From Loripinus fragilis (taxonomy: Eukaryota; Mollusca; Bivalvia; Lucinida; Lucinidae), in assembly GCA_964019695.1 (NCBI GenBank), contig OZ026522.1, positions 58,118,811-58,182,810 on the forward strand: 64,000 nt of DNA, read 5' to 3'. This document shows, in pieces, positions 10,726-21,553 of this stretch (position 1 is its first letter; each line of letters begins with the position of its first letter). Under the pieces are notes generated by a model. The model was not told where the DNA came from. It ran no database searches and saw only the letters and a program-made list of their open reading frames with translations. The translations under genes were made by a program, and so were the position numbers.

Positions 10726-11368
10726 AAAAGGGGTATGTACATTAAGAGGCTATTTTGGTCCTCCTATGAGGTCAAAAAATAAAATTTGCTCTTCACAAGT
10801 TTCTTCTTATTAGTTTATTAGAACAATAGCCAAAGTGTAAAGTTCTCGTATTGATTCGACTTTTACGGTTGCTATGGTAACAAAAATGGCCGCCAAAATA
10901 GGCTGAAAATAGGAAAACGGCCATTTTGGAGCAAATTTGAGACATGTAACAGAGGAATAAATATAGAGCACAAGCAAATACTAAAACAAAATCAACAGAT
11001 GATGAGAATTATCACTGCACATAATATATTAAAAGTTTTTTTTGGTATTTGCTTGTGCTGATATCTTATTCTTAAAAAATTGGTCTCCAAAATCCTCAAA
11101 TTTGGCCTAAAATAGCAATTTCTCTATATTAGGCCTATTTTTTTTTAGCCATTTTGGTTACCATAGCAACCGGTAAAAGGAAAATAAAGGCAGGAATTTT
11201 ACACTTGGGCTATTCTTCTAACAAAACACTAGGATGAAATTGGTGAAAGTAAGTAAGGGTGCAAGGATCAGGAATCGATACAATCAAGTACCACACCTGA
11301 CCCAGGAACTTTCAGTGTTTTTTGCTCTAGAGGGGGCCAAAAAGCCCCTTAATGCATGTACCCCTTTG
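10726..11368. mobile_element. Foldback element, ~640 bp
   Basis: The ends pair over most of the length. AAAAGGGGTATGTACATTAA on the left matches TTAATGCATGTACCCCTTT on the right. Deeper inside, GGTTGCTATGGTAACAAAAA pairs with GGTTACCATAGCAACC. The right arm is interrupted by a roughly 63-bp segment (11244-11307) that also occurs at 43290-43352. Confidence 0.8.
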
Positions 11369-12604
11369 TTTCTGCTACATATTTCTATTTTTTGAACCAC
11401 GAGTTGTTGTCCCTTAATGGCAAGACTCACACATAGAAAATGGATCTATAATCGAATTTTCCTCCAATAACTTGCTTACTGGGGATCTGATTGCAATAAA
11501 ATATACGAGACATTTGGTTTTACACATCTTAACAGCATCTTTTGTATTGCTTTAGCGATATAAAATACTGCATGGAACATGCATTATTGCCATTGATTTT
11601 GCGTCGTTTTAAGATTAAAAATCAATATAATAGGCCTTATAAATAAATAAATCAATGGTCCCAAATATTGGTTAAATATTGAAATTTCCTTCATTTTATA
11701 TAATTTGATGACGTTTGCATTTGTCTTCCTGTATCACCCAACATAACTGTGTATCTGCATTTTATTCTTTCATCAAATCAGAGTAAATGATCATTGACAA
11801 AGTGGGTGAGGTACGAATATACTTACAATCTTAATGGCTTCATATTTCATCAGAAATGATGACTATTCTAAATCTAAACAGTATGTAGCTTTTAAGTTTT
11901 CTATATACAGATATTATGTATCATTTTCCTGCTTTGTTTAGATTTTCGTCTATGCTTTAGAAAACTAATGCTTTTTTGTATCTTGATAGTTTAAGGTACC
12001 CTAACACTTTAGATAAACCAAATTAATTTGCTAAACATCCTTTTCAGGACGATCCTGCAAGACATACTGTAACCTACAGATTATTTCATTAACCTCAAAT
12101 GATAACCTTACTTACTCACATTTTCTCGTCAAAAGTCCGCTATATAAATTAACAATGAGCTGTTTTTAGACTTTCTTACACAGAAATAAATGTATTTCAA
12201 TTTCATACCACTTTCAATTACCTTATTGCAATTGAAGTTATAAATTAATCATATTTTTCCAAGAGTATGTTTCTAAAATACTCCAAATAAACAGGGCCTG
12301 CAAATGGTTGACATTTTTTCTATCAGATCTAGATTATAACACACCAAGATGTAGACAAAACATTATATGTGTTGAATCTGAAGTCATTGGTAGTGATGAC
12401 AGTGCAATCAAAATTATGTTGAACCTGTCCAGTTCTCAGAAAATTTAGCATATACAGTATGCATGATGTTTCTCTAATGGCAACGTTTATATAATGGAAA
12501 CCTCACAGTACTTTGATGCTATTCGCGTTTGCATTTCAAAAAGGTGACAACAATAAAGCATAATAAAAGAGAACCACTGGACGATACTACATTGTTCTAG
12601 AACT
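11369..12604. other. No feature recognised (1.2 kb)
   Basis: AT-rich sequence with dispersed stops in all frames. No inverted ends, SINE boxes or splice-bounded open frames were found. Confidence 0.4.
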
Positions 12605-13753
12605 TAAGTGGTTCCAGAGAAGATTTTTTTATGTTTTAACTATACAAGCCAAAGTAAAACATGTGATCACCCTGGGTGGTGCCATTTTTGAATAAACTTG
12701 GCATCTCCAGGCCTTGTGGGTCAAATAAGAAGGGTTTTGTGCTTTATTTAAATAAACCTATATAGCCTTCGTGGCTTAATTTTGTCTGCACGGCCATTAT
12801 TTGAACAGACTCAGTGGAGGTCTACTTTGTGATGCTACATACTAAATATAATGGCGTTGGGCCATGTGGTTTCAGACAATACTTTTTTCATATTTGCTGT
12901 AAAACTATATAAAACCAAGGGCCATAATTTGAACAAACTTGGTAAAGTAGCACTAGGTGACGCTATAACTCTGTGAATATTGTTTTATGCTTTCCCTATT
13001 AAAGCCTATGTAAAACACGTGGCCCCCAGGATGGGTCCATTTTGGCAAAATGGGCATAATTTTAACAAACCTGGTGGAGGGGTCTACTAGATGATACAAA
13101 TACCGATTATCAAGGCTGTATGCCAAGTGGTTCCAGACAAGAAAATTTGCTATGTGTACCTTATATAAACTTATGGAAAACATGTGAATCTGGAGCGGGC
13201 CACAATTGGCCCTAGGACCATAATTTTAACAAAATTAGTAGAGGTCTACTAGATGATGCTACATATTTAATATCAAGGCTCAAATGGTTTCAGACAATAT
13301 TTTTTTATGTTTCCCATTTTTAAAAAAAGCAAGTGAGTATGGTCAGGAAATACCACAATCACACTCTGCAGACCAACCCACAGCCTATGTAAAACATGTG
13401 GACCCAGAGGCGGAACAATTTGTGGTCCCATGGGCATAATTTGAACAAAAAAGAAAAATATCTACTAGATAATCCTACACAAAATATCAAGGCTATCAGC
13501 CTTGTGGTTTCAGACAAGAAGATTTTTAAAGTTTTCGAAAATCTATTTTTACCCATGTGATCTAGATATACTGTTTCATCAATTATTTGAGAGGGCCATA
13601 TAAGGACTATTCCTGTCAGCCAAATTTGATCAAATTCAAGCCATTATTTTAGGGTGAGATATCGTTTGAAGCAATTGTTGATGACGCACGACGGACAACA
13701 GACATCCAACGATCACAATAGCTCACTTTGAGCTTATGACTCAGGTGGGCTAA
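12605..13753 (-). repeat. Long element with ~165-260-bp repeated units, 5' part lost
   Basis: Repeated units carry the order 'AAACATGTGGACCC', 'CATAATTTGAACAAA', 'GTCTACTAGATGATGCTAC', 'ATCAAGGCT' and 'GTGGTTTCAGACAA'. The right end 'GCTCACTTTGAGCTTATGACT' then 'CAGGTGGGCTA' forms the terminal hairpin typical of this family. The same family, in opposite orientation, starts at 41724. Confidence 0.7.
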
Positions 13754-13779
13754 TAAAATATACTAAATATTGAGATTTT

Positions 13780-15100
13780 AAATATGTCTATTTGACCTTG
13801 ACCCTTGACATTTAAATAGGTAATAACACAAATTTTAACTCTGACCTACAAAGAGTGTAGACTATTACTTATTTTGATGAAACAAAATTGACGAAATATG
13901 GCAATTGAACTATTTCAATATAGATAAAGATTTTTTATGAAAAGTTTGCATTTTCCTTTTGCATTGAAACTATTTGCAAACAGACACACGGACAAACACA
14001 GCTTTTGGTACATGTATCATTGGTATTGATAATTTATTTTAAATGTTGTTTTCCAACCAATACCATACAAGTCATAACAATATTGTATTAACGTGTCCTT
14101 ATGAATAAATGCAATGCTCTAGACCAACTGTATACAGCATTTCATAATCCTATATAACGTGTGTGTACGGTTCAAGGGCCTTAACTGTGTAAGTACTCAT
14201 CTTCGACGATGTCATTAACTGGGTTCTGAAGTCGTACATACAGACAAATATTTTGGTATATATGACATTTGATGTTAGCACAATCTTACCAGCAAAGTTC
14301 ATAAGGAGAGGAATTCTGGCCAGTCGTATGTGGTAGTATAAAGCGGTTATCATCTTGACGTGATTCAAACTGAGGCCGTTACGGAATAGCTCACGCCTCG
14401 CTTGATTGGGGTATTTATTCCCCTTTGGTTGTAAAGAATATGTTGAATTTAAGTATGTAAGACTAGTACTTATAAGGTAAGCTTCAAACAGGCACAAACT
14501 ATACTTTTACTAATAAACAGATACATAAAATACGCTTTTTTTGTGATTTGGGGGGTATGCCTATTTGACCTTGACCTTTGACCTTGAGAAAGGTCACAGC
14601 TTGATTTGAAGCTTGACCTAAAACAAGTGTATGCTGCTGCTTACCTTGATGAAAAAAAAAAGATGAAACTTGCATTTTGAACTAAGTTATGGTTAAAAAT
14701 TGTGTTTATGAAATATTAGCATTGCCCTTTTACATTGACACTATTTACAAAAAGACACACGGACAAACACACCTTAAGGTATCGTACATGTTGAAACTAT
14801 ATTTCAATGTTGTTTTCTAATCCAATACCATATAAATCATAAAAATATTTCAACTATGTATGCTTATTAGAAATAAATGCAATGCTATCTGCCAACTGTA
14901 TGCAAAATTCTAATAATCTGTTATAATGGGTATGTACGGTTCAAGGGCCGTAACTCTGTTAGTACTCATCAGCGCCGATGTCATCAACCGGATTCGGAAG
15001 CTGGACATACAAACAAACATTTTGGTATATGTCACTAGATGTTGCACCGATCTGACCAGTAAAGTCCTTAAGGAGAGGCCTTTTGGCCAGTCGTCTGCTC
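13780..15100. repeat. Direct duplication of a ~570-bp segment, ~775 bp apart
   Basis: 13785-14350 and 14560-15100 share in order: 'TATTTGACCTTGACC', 'GACACACGGACAAACACA', 'TTGTTTTC-AA-CCAATACCAT', 'GTACGGTTCAAGGGCC', 'GATGTCAT-AAC-GG-TTC' and 'TTTTGGTATAT'. The two copies differ by substitutions and small gaps, so the duplication is old. Confidence 0.7.
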
Positions 15101-15635
15101 TACTATGTGAGAACTTAGACAATTTTTCCCTAATAAGGCTTTTGTATATGCATAGGTGGTGCCTTAATGGGCCGATCAACTCCTACCACAGCTTTTGATG
15201 GAGCAATTTTATACTTTTCCTATACAATGTAGACACATTGAACATATGCATGAAGGAGTGTGGTTCAGAAAAAATAATTTTTGACAAAATGACAGCTGTG
15301 AGAACTTAGACAATTTTTCCCTAATAGGGCTTTTGTATATGCATAGATGGTGCCTCCATGGGCAGATCAACTTCTACCACAGCTTTTGATGGAGCAATTT
15401 TATACTTTTCCTATACAATGTAGACACATTGAACATATGCATGGAGGAGTTTATAATTTTTGTTTACCACAGATTCTACTGAAATCTTCTTTTCAAAACT
15501 TAGGTCTACTGGTTTGAACTAAACTTGCCAAGTTTTTTTCTTTTCAAAACTTAGGTCTACTGGTTTGAACTAAACTTGCCAAGTTTTTTCACTGAATCTT
15601 ACTGTGCTGGGGGTATCTAATAAGCATTGCTTATT
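15101..15635 (+). repeat. 3' end of a GTCC-type element (family of 29158-31003)
   Basis: It holds two of the roughly 190-bp units ('GATCAACT-CTACCACAGC' to 'ATATGCATG-AGGAGT') and the element end 'GGGGGTATCTAATAAGCATT'. A tandem duplication of about 53 bp ('TTTTCAAAACTTAGGTCTAC'...) lies at 15487-15592. Confidence 0.75.
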
Positions 15636-16214
15636 GACTTTTTTCATTAAGACATGTTTTTATCAACGTTTAAACATGCTGTACTGTATCCATACAAATA
15701 CCAACATATAAAGAATGTGTGTCAATTTATTGCTTATTGTTTAGATTAATGTGAAAATTGTATGTTGCTGTCCATCCTATTCTGGCATTTTTTTGTTTAT
15801 ATCACAAATAGCGCCAAATTGAAATATCATCAAATATGTGTTTTACAGGACCCAACAAATATTATGGAGGAACCAGCTAACAATATAAGGGTCAAGTTTT
15901 ATCATCCGAAATGCCAACATTTGTTACAGAAATTATGAAGTCAACGGATACACTAGTAATTCGGGAATGCCTGTCAAGTGATTTCCTCATCTTCAAGAGA
16001 TTTAGATAGTTACCTTATTGGCGGAAGTAATATATCGAGAATCAGTAGACAAATATCATCGTAAACATCTATAGGGCAATGTTCTTTAAATTTTAACAGA
16101 TTGGGACGACAGAAATTGATCTGCTAAAACAAATTACGGCCTTTCCATGGATGGTCTTTTACTTCATTAATTTATATGTTTCCTATCTCTGCCACATTGC
16201 ATAATTTGAAAATG
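15636..16214. other. No supported feature
   Basis: A short open stretch after a CAG at about 15848 (DPTNIMEEPANNIRVK) ends in a stop with no donor. It is not supported as an exon. Confidence 0.35.
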
Positions 16215-16400
16215 AAGTTTCCCATTTCACGATCATGAATTTTCCCTCTATTGGAAAAATAAAGTATTTACTGCAGAAAGCAAGCAAATAATTCCCGAAC
16301 AGACTGCTCTAGAGCAGTCTGTTCGGGAATTATTTTGTTTGCACAGACATTTCCTGTAGAAGTAAATTGGTTCTCGGCAGTGAAATGGTTGATATTCCGC
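16215..16400. mobile_element. Palindromic MITE with perfect central hairpin
   Basis: The centre at 16291-16334 is AATAATTCCCGAACAGACTG, then CTCTAGAG, then its complement. The outer ends 'CCCATTTCAC' and 'CAGTGAAATGG' are inverted. Confidence 0.65.
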
Positions 16401-17047
16401 ATGCTGTTTCTTTCATTACTGCAACAGGAAACAGCTGAGTGACAGTAATCTAATAGGTGTGCATTTCATGGTCACGTTATTTTCTCATTTCTCTCAGGCC
16501 TTTTAGGGAGACAAAAATTATTGAGACAATAACATATGGTTTGTACTTTTTAGCTTGCCTGTATGAAGTTTAGGAGAGTTAGACTTAATAGTCATGATGG
16601 CATCAGTTTTTATATACCCCGCAAATGTAGTTTAGGGGATACAGTAAAACCTCTCTAAAGCCTCAACCAGAGAGTTTATATAAAACTTGATATCTCAGAA
16701 ACTGTTAAAATCACCACCCTTAAACCATATAGATCATTCTTTATTATGATTATATTCAGTGACACCTACCTGGGTATTCCCCACCCCTTCCAGCTAACAT
16801 AAAGCTTGTTTCTGTTGGGAAGCATACTCCAGTTGGCCGGCTCTTCTTTTCTCCAAAGATTATTTTCATCCCTATGTGGTCCGAATATTTCGGGTAAATA
16901 TGGCGAATGTTTGTCTTTTGGGGATATGCTGAAACTAATCAATGCCTCCCTTCTGTTGAATAAACACCAGACAGTTCAGTGATCGAGTAGTACCTAGAAT
17001 CTTCATTTTAGTGCATTGATGCAACAAAGATTATATACGGAGCAAAA
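16401..17047. other. Mostly unassigned; solo end of a long element at ~16608-16640
   Basis: TTTTTATATACCCCGCAAAT with 'TTTAGGGGATA' resembles the 5' terminal hairpin of the GTCC-type elements, without the rest. Nothing else is recognised. Confidence 0.4.
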
Positions 17048-17287
17048 TGAGCCTTGGCAAGGGATTTCCGACAATGTGGTATGTGCGACCAGTAAAGCCT
17101 CAGATCAGCCTGTGCATATGCCCAGTCTGATCAGAGCCTTTGCTAGTCGCTTGAATATTCTATGAGTGTTAAGCTACTATCTGAACACCATTTGGAGTTT
17201 GTAATCTTAAAAGGAGGCTGCACAGGCTCATCTGAGTCTACACTTGTCAAAATGCCACATTGTTGGAAATCACGTGTCAGGACTCAA
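17048..17287. mobile_element. MITE-C copy
   Basis: The ends are GAGCCTTGGCAAGGGATTTC with CAACAATGTGG-type sequence and the complement CACATTGTTGGAAATCACGT. An inner 'CTGATCAGAGCCTTTGCTAG' block is typical of the family (34679, 36490, 50779, 60711). Confidence 0.8.
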
Positions 17288-17645
17288 TTATTTGGGGGTT
17301 TGCAAACAACATAGGCGCAGACCAGCCTGCACATCCGCGCAGTCTGATCAGCGCCTTTGTTATTCGCTGATTGGAAAGTATCAAGTATCAAGTCTACACT
17401 TGCCAAAAGGCCACATTGTTGGAAATCACATGTCGCAGCTCATATTCGGGGGGTTGCGAACAACAAAGGCGCAGACCAGCCTGCACATCCATGTTATTCG
17501 CTGATTGGAAAGTATCTTATATAAACTTGCTACAAGCAAAATTTCACTTTTTTAGCTAGTCTCTGTAGCCAAGCAGACTGGTTTGAATCTCTCTTTGTCG
17601 GAAACCCCGAAGACAGGTTTTCTGGCGACGGGGCCCATATACGAA
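17240..17645. repeat. MITE-D copy with tandem duplication across the MITE-C/MITE-D junction
   Basis: Two direct units, 17240-17394 and 17396-17527, each contain the 3' end of MITE-C ('CACATTGTTGGAAATCAC') joined to the 5' part of MITE-D ('GCGCAGACCAGCCTGCACAT'). The MITE-D 3' end (AACCCCGAAGACAGGTTTTC) is at 17600-17645. The duplication therefore happened after one MITE landed next to the other. Confidence 0.75.
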
Positions 17646-17866
17646 GCAAAATTATCTCAAGTCATGAGCTGCAAATGCACAAACGTTTGCAGAATATTTT
17701 CTGCTTATTAAACATTTCATAGCAATTGCTAGGCATAAAATAAGTTACAGTTCAACTGGGAGGAAAATGGGAAAAAAAGTTGGTTGCCATTTCGGCGGCA
17801 TCACGAGAAAACCATTTTGCTCAACAAATTACATTTTGGATCTCTTTTAAACCCAGGCCTTTAGTT

Positions 17867-18030
17867 AAGAATGTGTACCAGAAAAATAATTTTCTTATTT
17901 CTTAACCAAACTATATGTTGTGGGTACTCAAAAGAACTGTCTCAATGAGCATCCAAAACATATACTAAAAATTATGGGTTAGAAAATATTTACAAATTTA
18001 TGCTGATTTTTTTTGTTTATCTAGACCTAT
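17867..18030. mobile_element. MITE-E copy, degraded
   Basis: 'GGGTACTCAAAAGAACTGTC' faces 'TGAGCATCCAAAACATAT', the family core (compare 21363, 42699, 50550, 57866). The outer arms 'TTATTTCTTAACC' and 'GGTTAGAAAATATTT' are inverted. Confidence 0.65.
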
Positions 18031-18520
18031 GTAAACCCTGATGGATTCTGCCTTCTGGTATAATACAATAAACTTGGGATGGTCCATTGTCACGGGGTAT
18101 AATTGAATAAATTTAATTATAATGTTTGTCAATTTATTTTATCAAAAAAAAAATTCAACTTGGGAACTTTGTCATTTTCGGTATGTCAGATACAATGAGT
18201 GGGTACTTTGTGAGCATAATTCCTCCTACAATTTTATTCAGTTCTTTTGAAACTAATGGATGTTTTGTCAAGGTCTGTAGATGTGCAAAAAATTTGGATG
18301 TAATCCGTAGCTAGTTTTTTTGACTTTTTTTGCAGTTAAAACTTCATTTTTGCCCTAACAACAGATTTACCAATACAAAAATGCTTCTAATATAAAGCAT
18401 GAATACAAACAATACAAGCAATAGACCAGTTGATACATAAGCAAACAAGCATGAAAGAAAAAGACCAGGCAAGGGACATCCATGCCCTTTGGACACTTTT
18501 TTCTAGTTAATGACAAAAAA
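18031..18520. other. No feature recognised
   Basis: AT-rich sequence. A 62-codon ORF at 18126 has no domain or splice context. Confidence 0.35.
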
Positions 18521-18971
18521 CAGGGTTGCCACGGTCAGGGAAAAAGTTCTGGACAATGAAAAATTTTCCAGGTCAGGGAAAAGTCAGGGAATTACATTTT
18601 CAGTCAGGGAAATTTAAAAAAATGAAAAAAGTCAGGGAAAAGTCAGGGAATTTCAAAATTTTCCTAAAAATATGCTAGTTAACAGGCTTCTGGAAATTTT
18701 AGTTTCCATAATTTGCAAGCAATATTAGAAAAGGAATGTTTCTGAACATAAATTGCAAGCAATTTATGTTCAGAAACATTTCTTTTCTAATATTTATGGT
18801 TTAAGATTTTTCTTTAAAGACTAAATCAGCAAGTTCAAATATTTGTGCGAAATCTTCGAATAGTCGATGGATGAAAATGGCTAAAATTGGCCTTCCAAAA
18901 GGGTCTGGAAAACGGTTGAAAGTCAGGGAAAAGTCAGGGAATTTTGAAATGGATATTGAGTGGCAACCCTG
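18521..18971. mobile_element. Foldback element with CAGGGTTGCCAC ends
   Basis: A 12-bp terminal repeat, CAGGGTTGCCAC and GTGGCAACCCTG, encloses sub-terminal 'GTCAGGGAAAAGTCAGGGAA' repeats on both sides. A central inverted repeat at 18700-18796 (TAGAAAAGGAATGTTTCTGA and its complement) adds a hairpin. The CAG-type ends are hAT-like. No clear target duplication was visible. Confidence 0.75.
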
Positions 18972-19559
18972 AAAAAGGCATGCATAATCACCCAGCATGC
19001 AAAGAGATCTGCAGGTACCGGTATTTCAGTTGTTTGGTGAAAAAAATTGCATTGTCTTGCGCAGGAGCGACACTCAAAGAATCGACCTGTCTGCTTAGGC
19101 ACATCAAGACTGAAAAGTCGGATTTATGTCAATACGCGGTATGCATTACCCAAAACACTACGTTAAAAAAGTAGCAAGCACTGAATGGCTTTAATAATCC
19201 GTTTGTGGAGACATCAAGTAACTTTTCGTAGATAAACAATAACGATGATTAGTTTTACAGTATTTAGGGACACAATGATACAATTTTCAACACTAAAACA
19301 TTTTTAGAAACATTGCCCACATAGCCAGGTCAAAAAGCGGTTTCTGTGACACAGGATGACGTAGATTGATAACAAGTTTGAATTAACCAATCAGACGGAT
19401 CACATGCTTCGGTGACCCATTCGGTAAACAAGTATGTCGCATGCATCCACAATCCTCAAATCAGATAGGTCACTATTTGAAAATGCTCCCTATCGTAAGA
19501 TAATGAAAAAAAAATAAAAAAACTTTTTGTAGCTTTTCCATTGGTAGTAACCAGTACTA
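18972..19559. other. No feature recognised
   Basis: A 76-codon ORF at 18944-19174 overlaps the element end. No homology or splice context was seen. Confidence 0.35.
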
Positions 19560-19706
19560 GGCCAGGAGGGTTTATGATTTGTGTGTTTATTTTATGACGG
19601 TAACTCCCTAAGGCTCAACCAAAAGTGGTTTTATGGAGAAGCCCGGAATCCAACCTGCGACCCCTGGTTTACAGGACTTAGGTTTATCCCCTAAACCATG
19701 GCAGCA
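19560..19706 (-). mobile_element. tRNA-derived SINE (third type), minus strand
   Basis: On the minus strand it reads like a tRNA: GCTGCCATGGTTTAGGGGAT, then AACCTAAGTCCTGTAAACC, then a B box GGTCGCAGGTTGGATTCC. An unrelated body follows. It has lost tRNA folding in places and is not a functional tRNA. Confidence 0.55.
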
Positions 19707-20209
19707 TCTCTAAGATAATGAAAAAATTGTTTACTACATCCTGAAGAAGCTTAATGGTAAAACGTCAGTGTAATATTAAACCAAAATATTATTTTGCTGT
19801 TGGTGTTGTATTAATTCACTTACTAATTAGTAGTTTGGTATCAAATTCTATGCTAATAGTCAGATGCACTCTAGTCAGTTTTAGCCTTGCCAGTCATTAA
19901 CAAGAGTTGTTTGTTAGACATTTTTCCAATGTAATGCGATTACTACTGCAACTAGCTGCTGTAAATCTGGCTGTGCCGTCTTCCTCCTGTATTTGTGACA
20001 ACATTATTGACGCTTTGAACTCTTGCAGAGATCATGTGAAGACAGTAATCTTTATAAGTCCCTTGTTTCACAAGTTTATGTATTTCGTTGTCTTCCAATG
20101 TGTAACATAAAAATAAGGCACTGACATCAACTGCCTTTTGCATACTGAGTAATTTTGCATGCCTTTTTGTCGGCTACCAATCTTCATTATGCCCCCAATT
20201 TTGTATTAT
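19707..20209. other. No supported feature
   Basis: Two opposite-strand ORFs overlap at 19907-20143. Neither shows a focadhesin-like segment or splice borders. Confidence 0.35.
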
Positions 20210-20655
20210 GGGCCTAGCCTCGAGAAAACCTGTCTTAGGAGGTTTGTGAACAATAAACATGCATATCAGCCTGCGCATCTGTGCAGTCTGATGAGTACCT
20301 TTCTCATTTGCTTATTGGAAAGTATCACATCAAAAAGCTACAAGCAAATTTTCACTAGATATTCCACAGTAAAACCTGTCTTAAACGGCCACTCAAAAAT
20401 TGAAAAAAAAAACAAAGGTCTTATCGACAAATGGTAGCTTAATGAAGGTCAAAAGTATTGCAGAACGCTCTCTTGGAGCATTCTGCAATAGTTTTGACAT
20501 GCATTTAGCGATAATTCATCTTGAATGTCATTTTTTGGTCTTTTTTGAGTGGCCTCTTAAGACAGGTTTTATTGTAGTTAGTCTTTGTAGCTGAGCAGAC
20601 TGCTTTGGGTACGGTCCCGTCAGAAACCCTGAAGACAGGTTTTCTCGCAACAAGA
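20210..20655. mobile_element. MITE-D copy interrupted by MITE-F
   Basis: The left part (GGGCCTAGCCTCGAGAAAAC to TTTTCACTAG) and right part (TTAGTCTTTGTAGCTGAGC to AGACAGGTTTTCTCGCAAC) rejoin to give a normal MITE-D, as at 38485. The interruption is the MITE-F at 20366-20575. Confidence 0.8.
20366..20575. mobile_element. MITE-F copy, nested in MITE-D
   Basis: The terminal repeats are about 34 bp: ACAGTAAAACCTGTCTTAAA with GGCCACTCAAAAA, facing TTTTTGAGTGGCC with AAGACAGGTTTTATTGT. The core hairpin is 'TTGCAGAACGCTC' with 'GAGCATTCTGCAA'. Further copies lie at 32131, 46451 and 59773. Confidence 0.85.
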
Positions 20656-20981
20656 CCCATATTTAAAGGGGCATATTGCTTTCTTTGTTGATTTTGTATT
20701 TCTATTTCTGCATTTCTTCGCTGCCTATGGCCTCTAGGTGCTATAAAAATAAAGGCACAACGATTTTATACTAATTTTCAAGAACTAATTTCTCCATTAT
20801 CTCCGTCTACATTTCTGAAGTAGAATTCTAACTATTAAATCAGTAGTTTTTATGATTCTTTAGTCCTTGAAAACTGTAGGAGAGTCCTTTAGAAGTCATT
20901 GAAAAGTCCTTGGATTTTACTCAAATTTTCCTGTATTGACCCTGTCAGATTCTTAGCTCTGTACTTCCTTTTCCCTTTCAG
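20656..20981. other. Intron or upstream flank with acceptor of first recognised FOCAD exon
   Basis: A pyrimidine-rich run from about 20955 (TACTTCCTTTTCCCTTTCAG) ends in the acceptor at 20980-20981. Otherwise nothing is recognised. Confidence 0.6.
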
Positions 20982-21086
20982 GTCACCCCCTCATCCATTT
21001 ATCTCTATTTTGACAACTAGGCCAGAAAATGCATGGATACTTGTCTTGCAGGAAGTGACAGTGATGTTTAGCAGTCCAGATGAAAG
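20982..21086 (+). CDS. FOCAD: FOCAD-like (focadhesin) exon, N-terminal region
   Basis: Internal coding exon of 105 nt. A polypyrimidine tract ending in CAG precedes it and the donor GTGAGT follows. It opens with the last base of a split codon and ends two bases into an Arg codon. The translation includes SPPHPFISILTTRPENAW and LQEVTVMFSSPDE. From memory this matches the segment of vertebrate focadhesin with the pattern HPHPLI-x-VL-x-RP-x-W-x-x-LQ. Focadhesin is a large (about 1,800 residues in human) helical HEAT/ARM-like protein that binds vinculin at focal adhesions and stabilises the cytoplasmic SKI complex. Upstream exons for the first roughly 120 residues are not identified in 1-20981. 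An ORF runs back into the intron, but the homology starts exactly at the acceptor. Confidence 0.85.
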
Positions 21087-21138
21087 GTGAGTGTCTGGTT
21101 TTCTTTGCTAAATTCCTTCTGGTCATAACAAATAGATG

Positions 21139-21325
21139 AGTGAGCTTAGTGGTTCAGTGGTAGAGTGTTTCACTCGAGACCGAACGGTTGCGGTTTGAGC
21201 CTCACCGGCGTCACTGAGTTGTTTCCTTGAGCAAGACACATTAAACCTTGCTTAGGACTGGTTCAACCCAGGAAGACCCGTCCCAACATAACTGAAAAAT
21301 TGTTGACTGGGAAACAAATAACAAA
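21139..21325 (+). mobile_element. SINE-1 copy
   Basis: The tRNA-like head has an A box (TTAGTGGTTCAGTGGTAGAG) and a B box (GGTTTGAGCCT). The central near-palindrome 'CTTGAGCAAGACAC', the 'GGTTCAACCCAGGAAGACCC' block and a tail 'TTGTTGACTGGGAAACAAA' follow. It lies 53 bp downstream of a FOCAD exon. Confidence 0.85.
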
Positions 21326-21362
21326 TAGAAATGCTTTACAAACTAAGAAAAGAGATAGTAAT

Positions 21363-21553
21363 AGGTCTAGATAGGCAAATAATTTCAGCCTAAACTTGTA
21401 AATATTTTCTTATCTACCAGTTTTAACATTTGTTTTGGGTGCTCAAAAGAACTGTCTAAATGCGACGGTTCTTTTGAGTACCCACAACATATGTTTTGGT
21501 TGAGAAATAAGAAAAATGATTTTTGATTACACACTCTTTTCTGGAAACCTGAG
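21363..21553. mobile_element. MITE-E copy
   Basis: 'TTTTGGGTGCTCAAAAGAAC' faces 'GGTTCTTTTGAGTACCCAC'. The outer arms 'GTAAATATTTTCTTATC' and 'GAGAAATAAGAAAA' are inverted. Confidence 0.8.

Noticed and set aside
15848..15940. Open stretch after a CAG (DPTNIMEEPANNIRVK)
   Set aside because: No donor before the stop and no similarity to the expected focadhesin N-terminal region.
19907..20143. Overlapping ORFs on both strands
   Set aside because: No homology, no splice borders, and both strands are equally open, as expected by chance.
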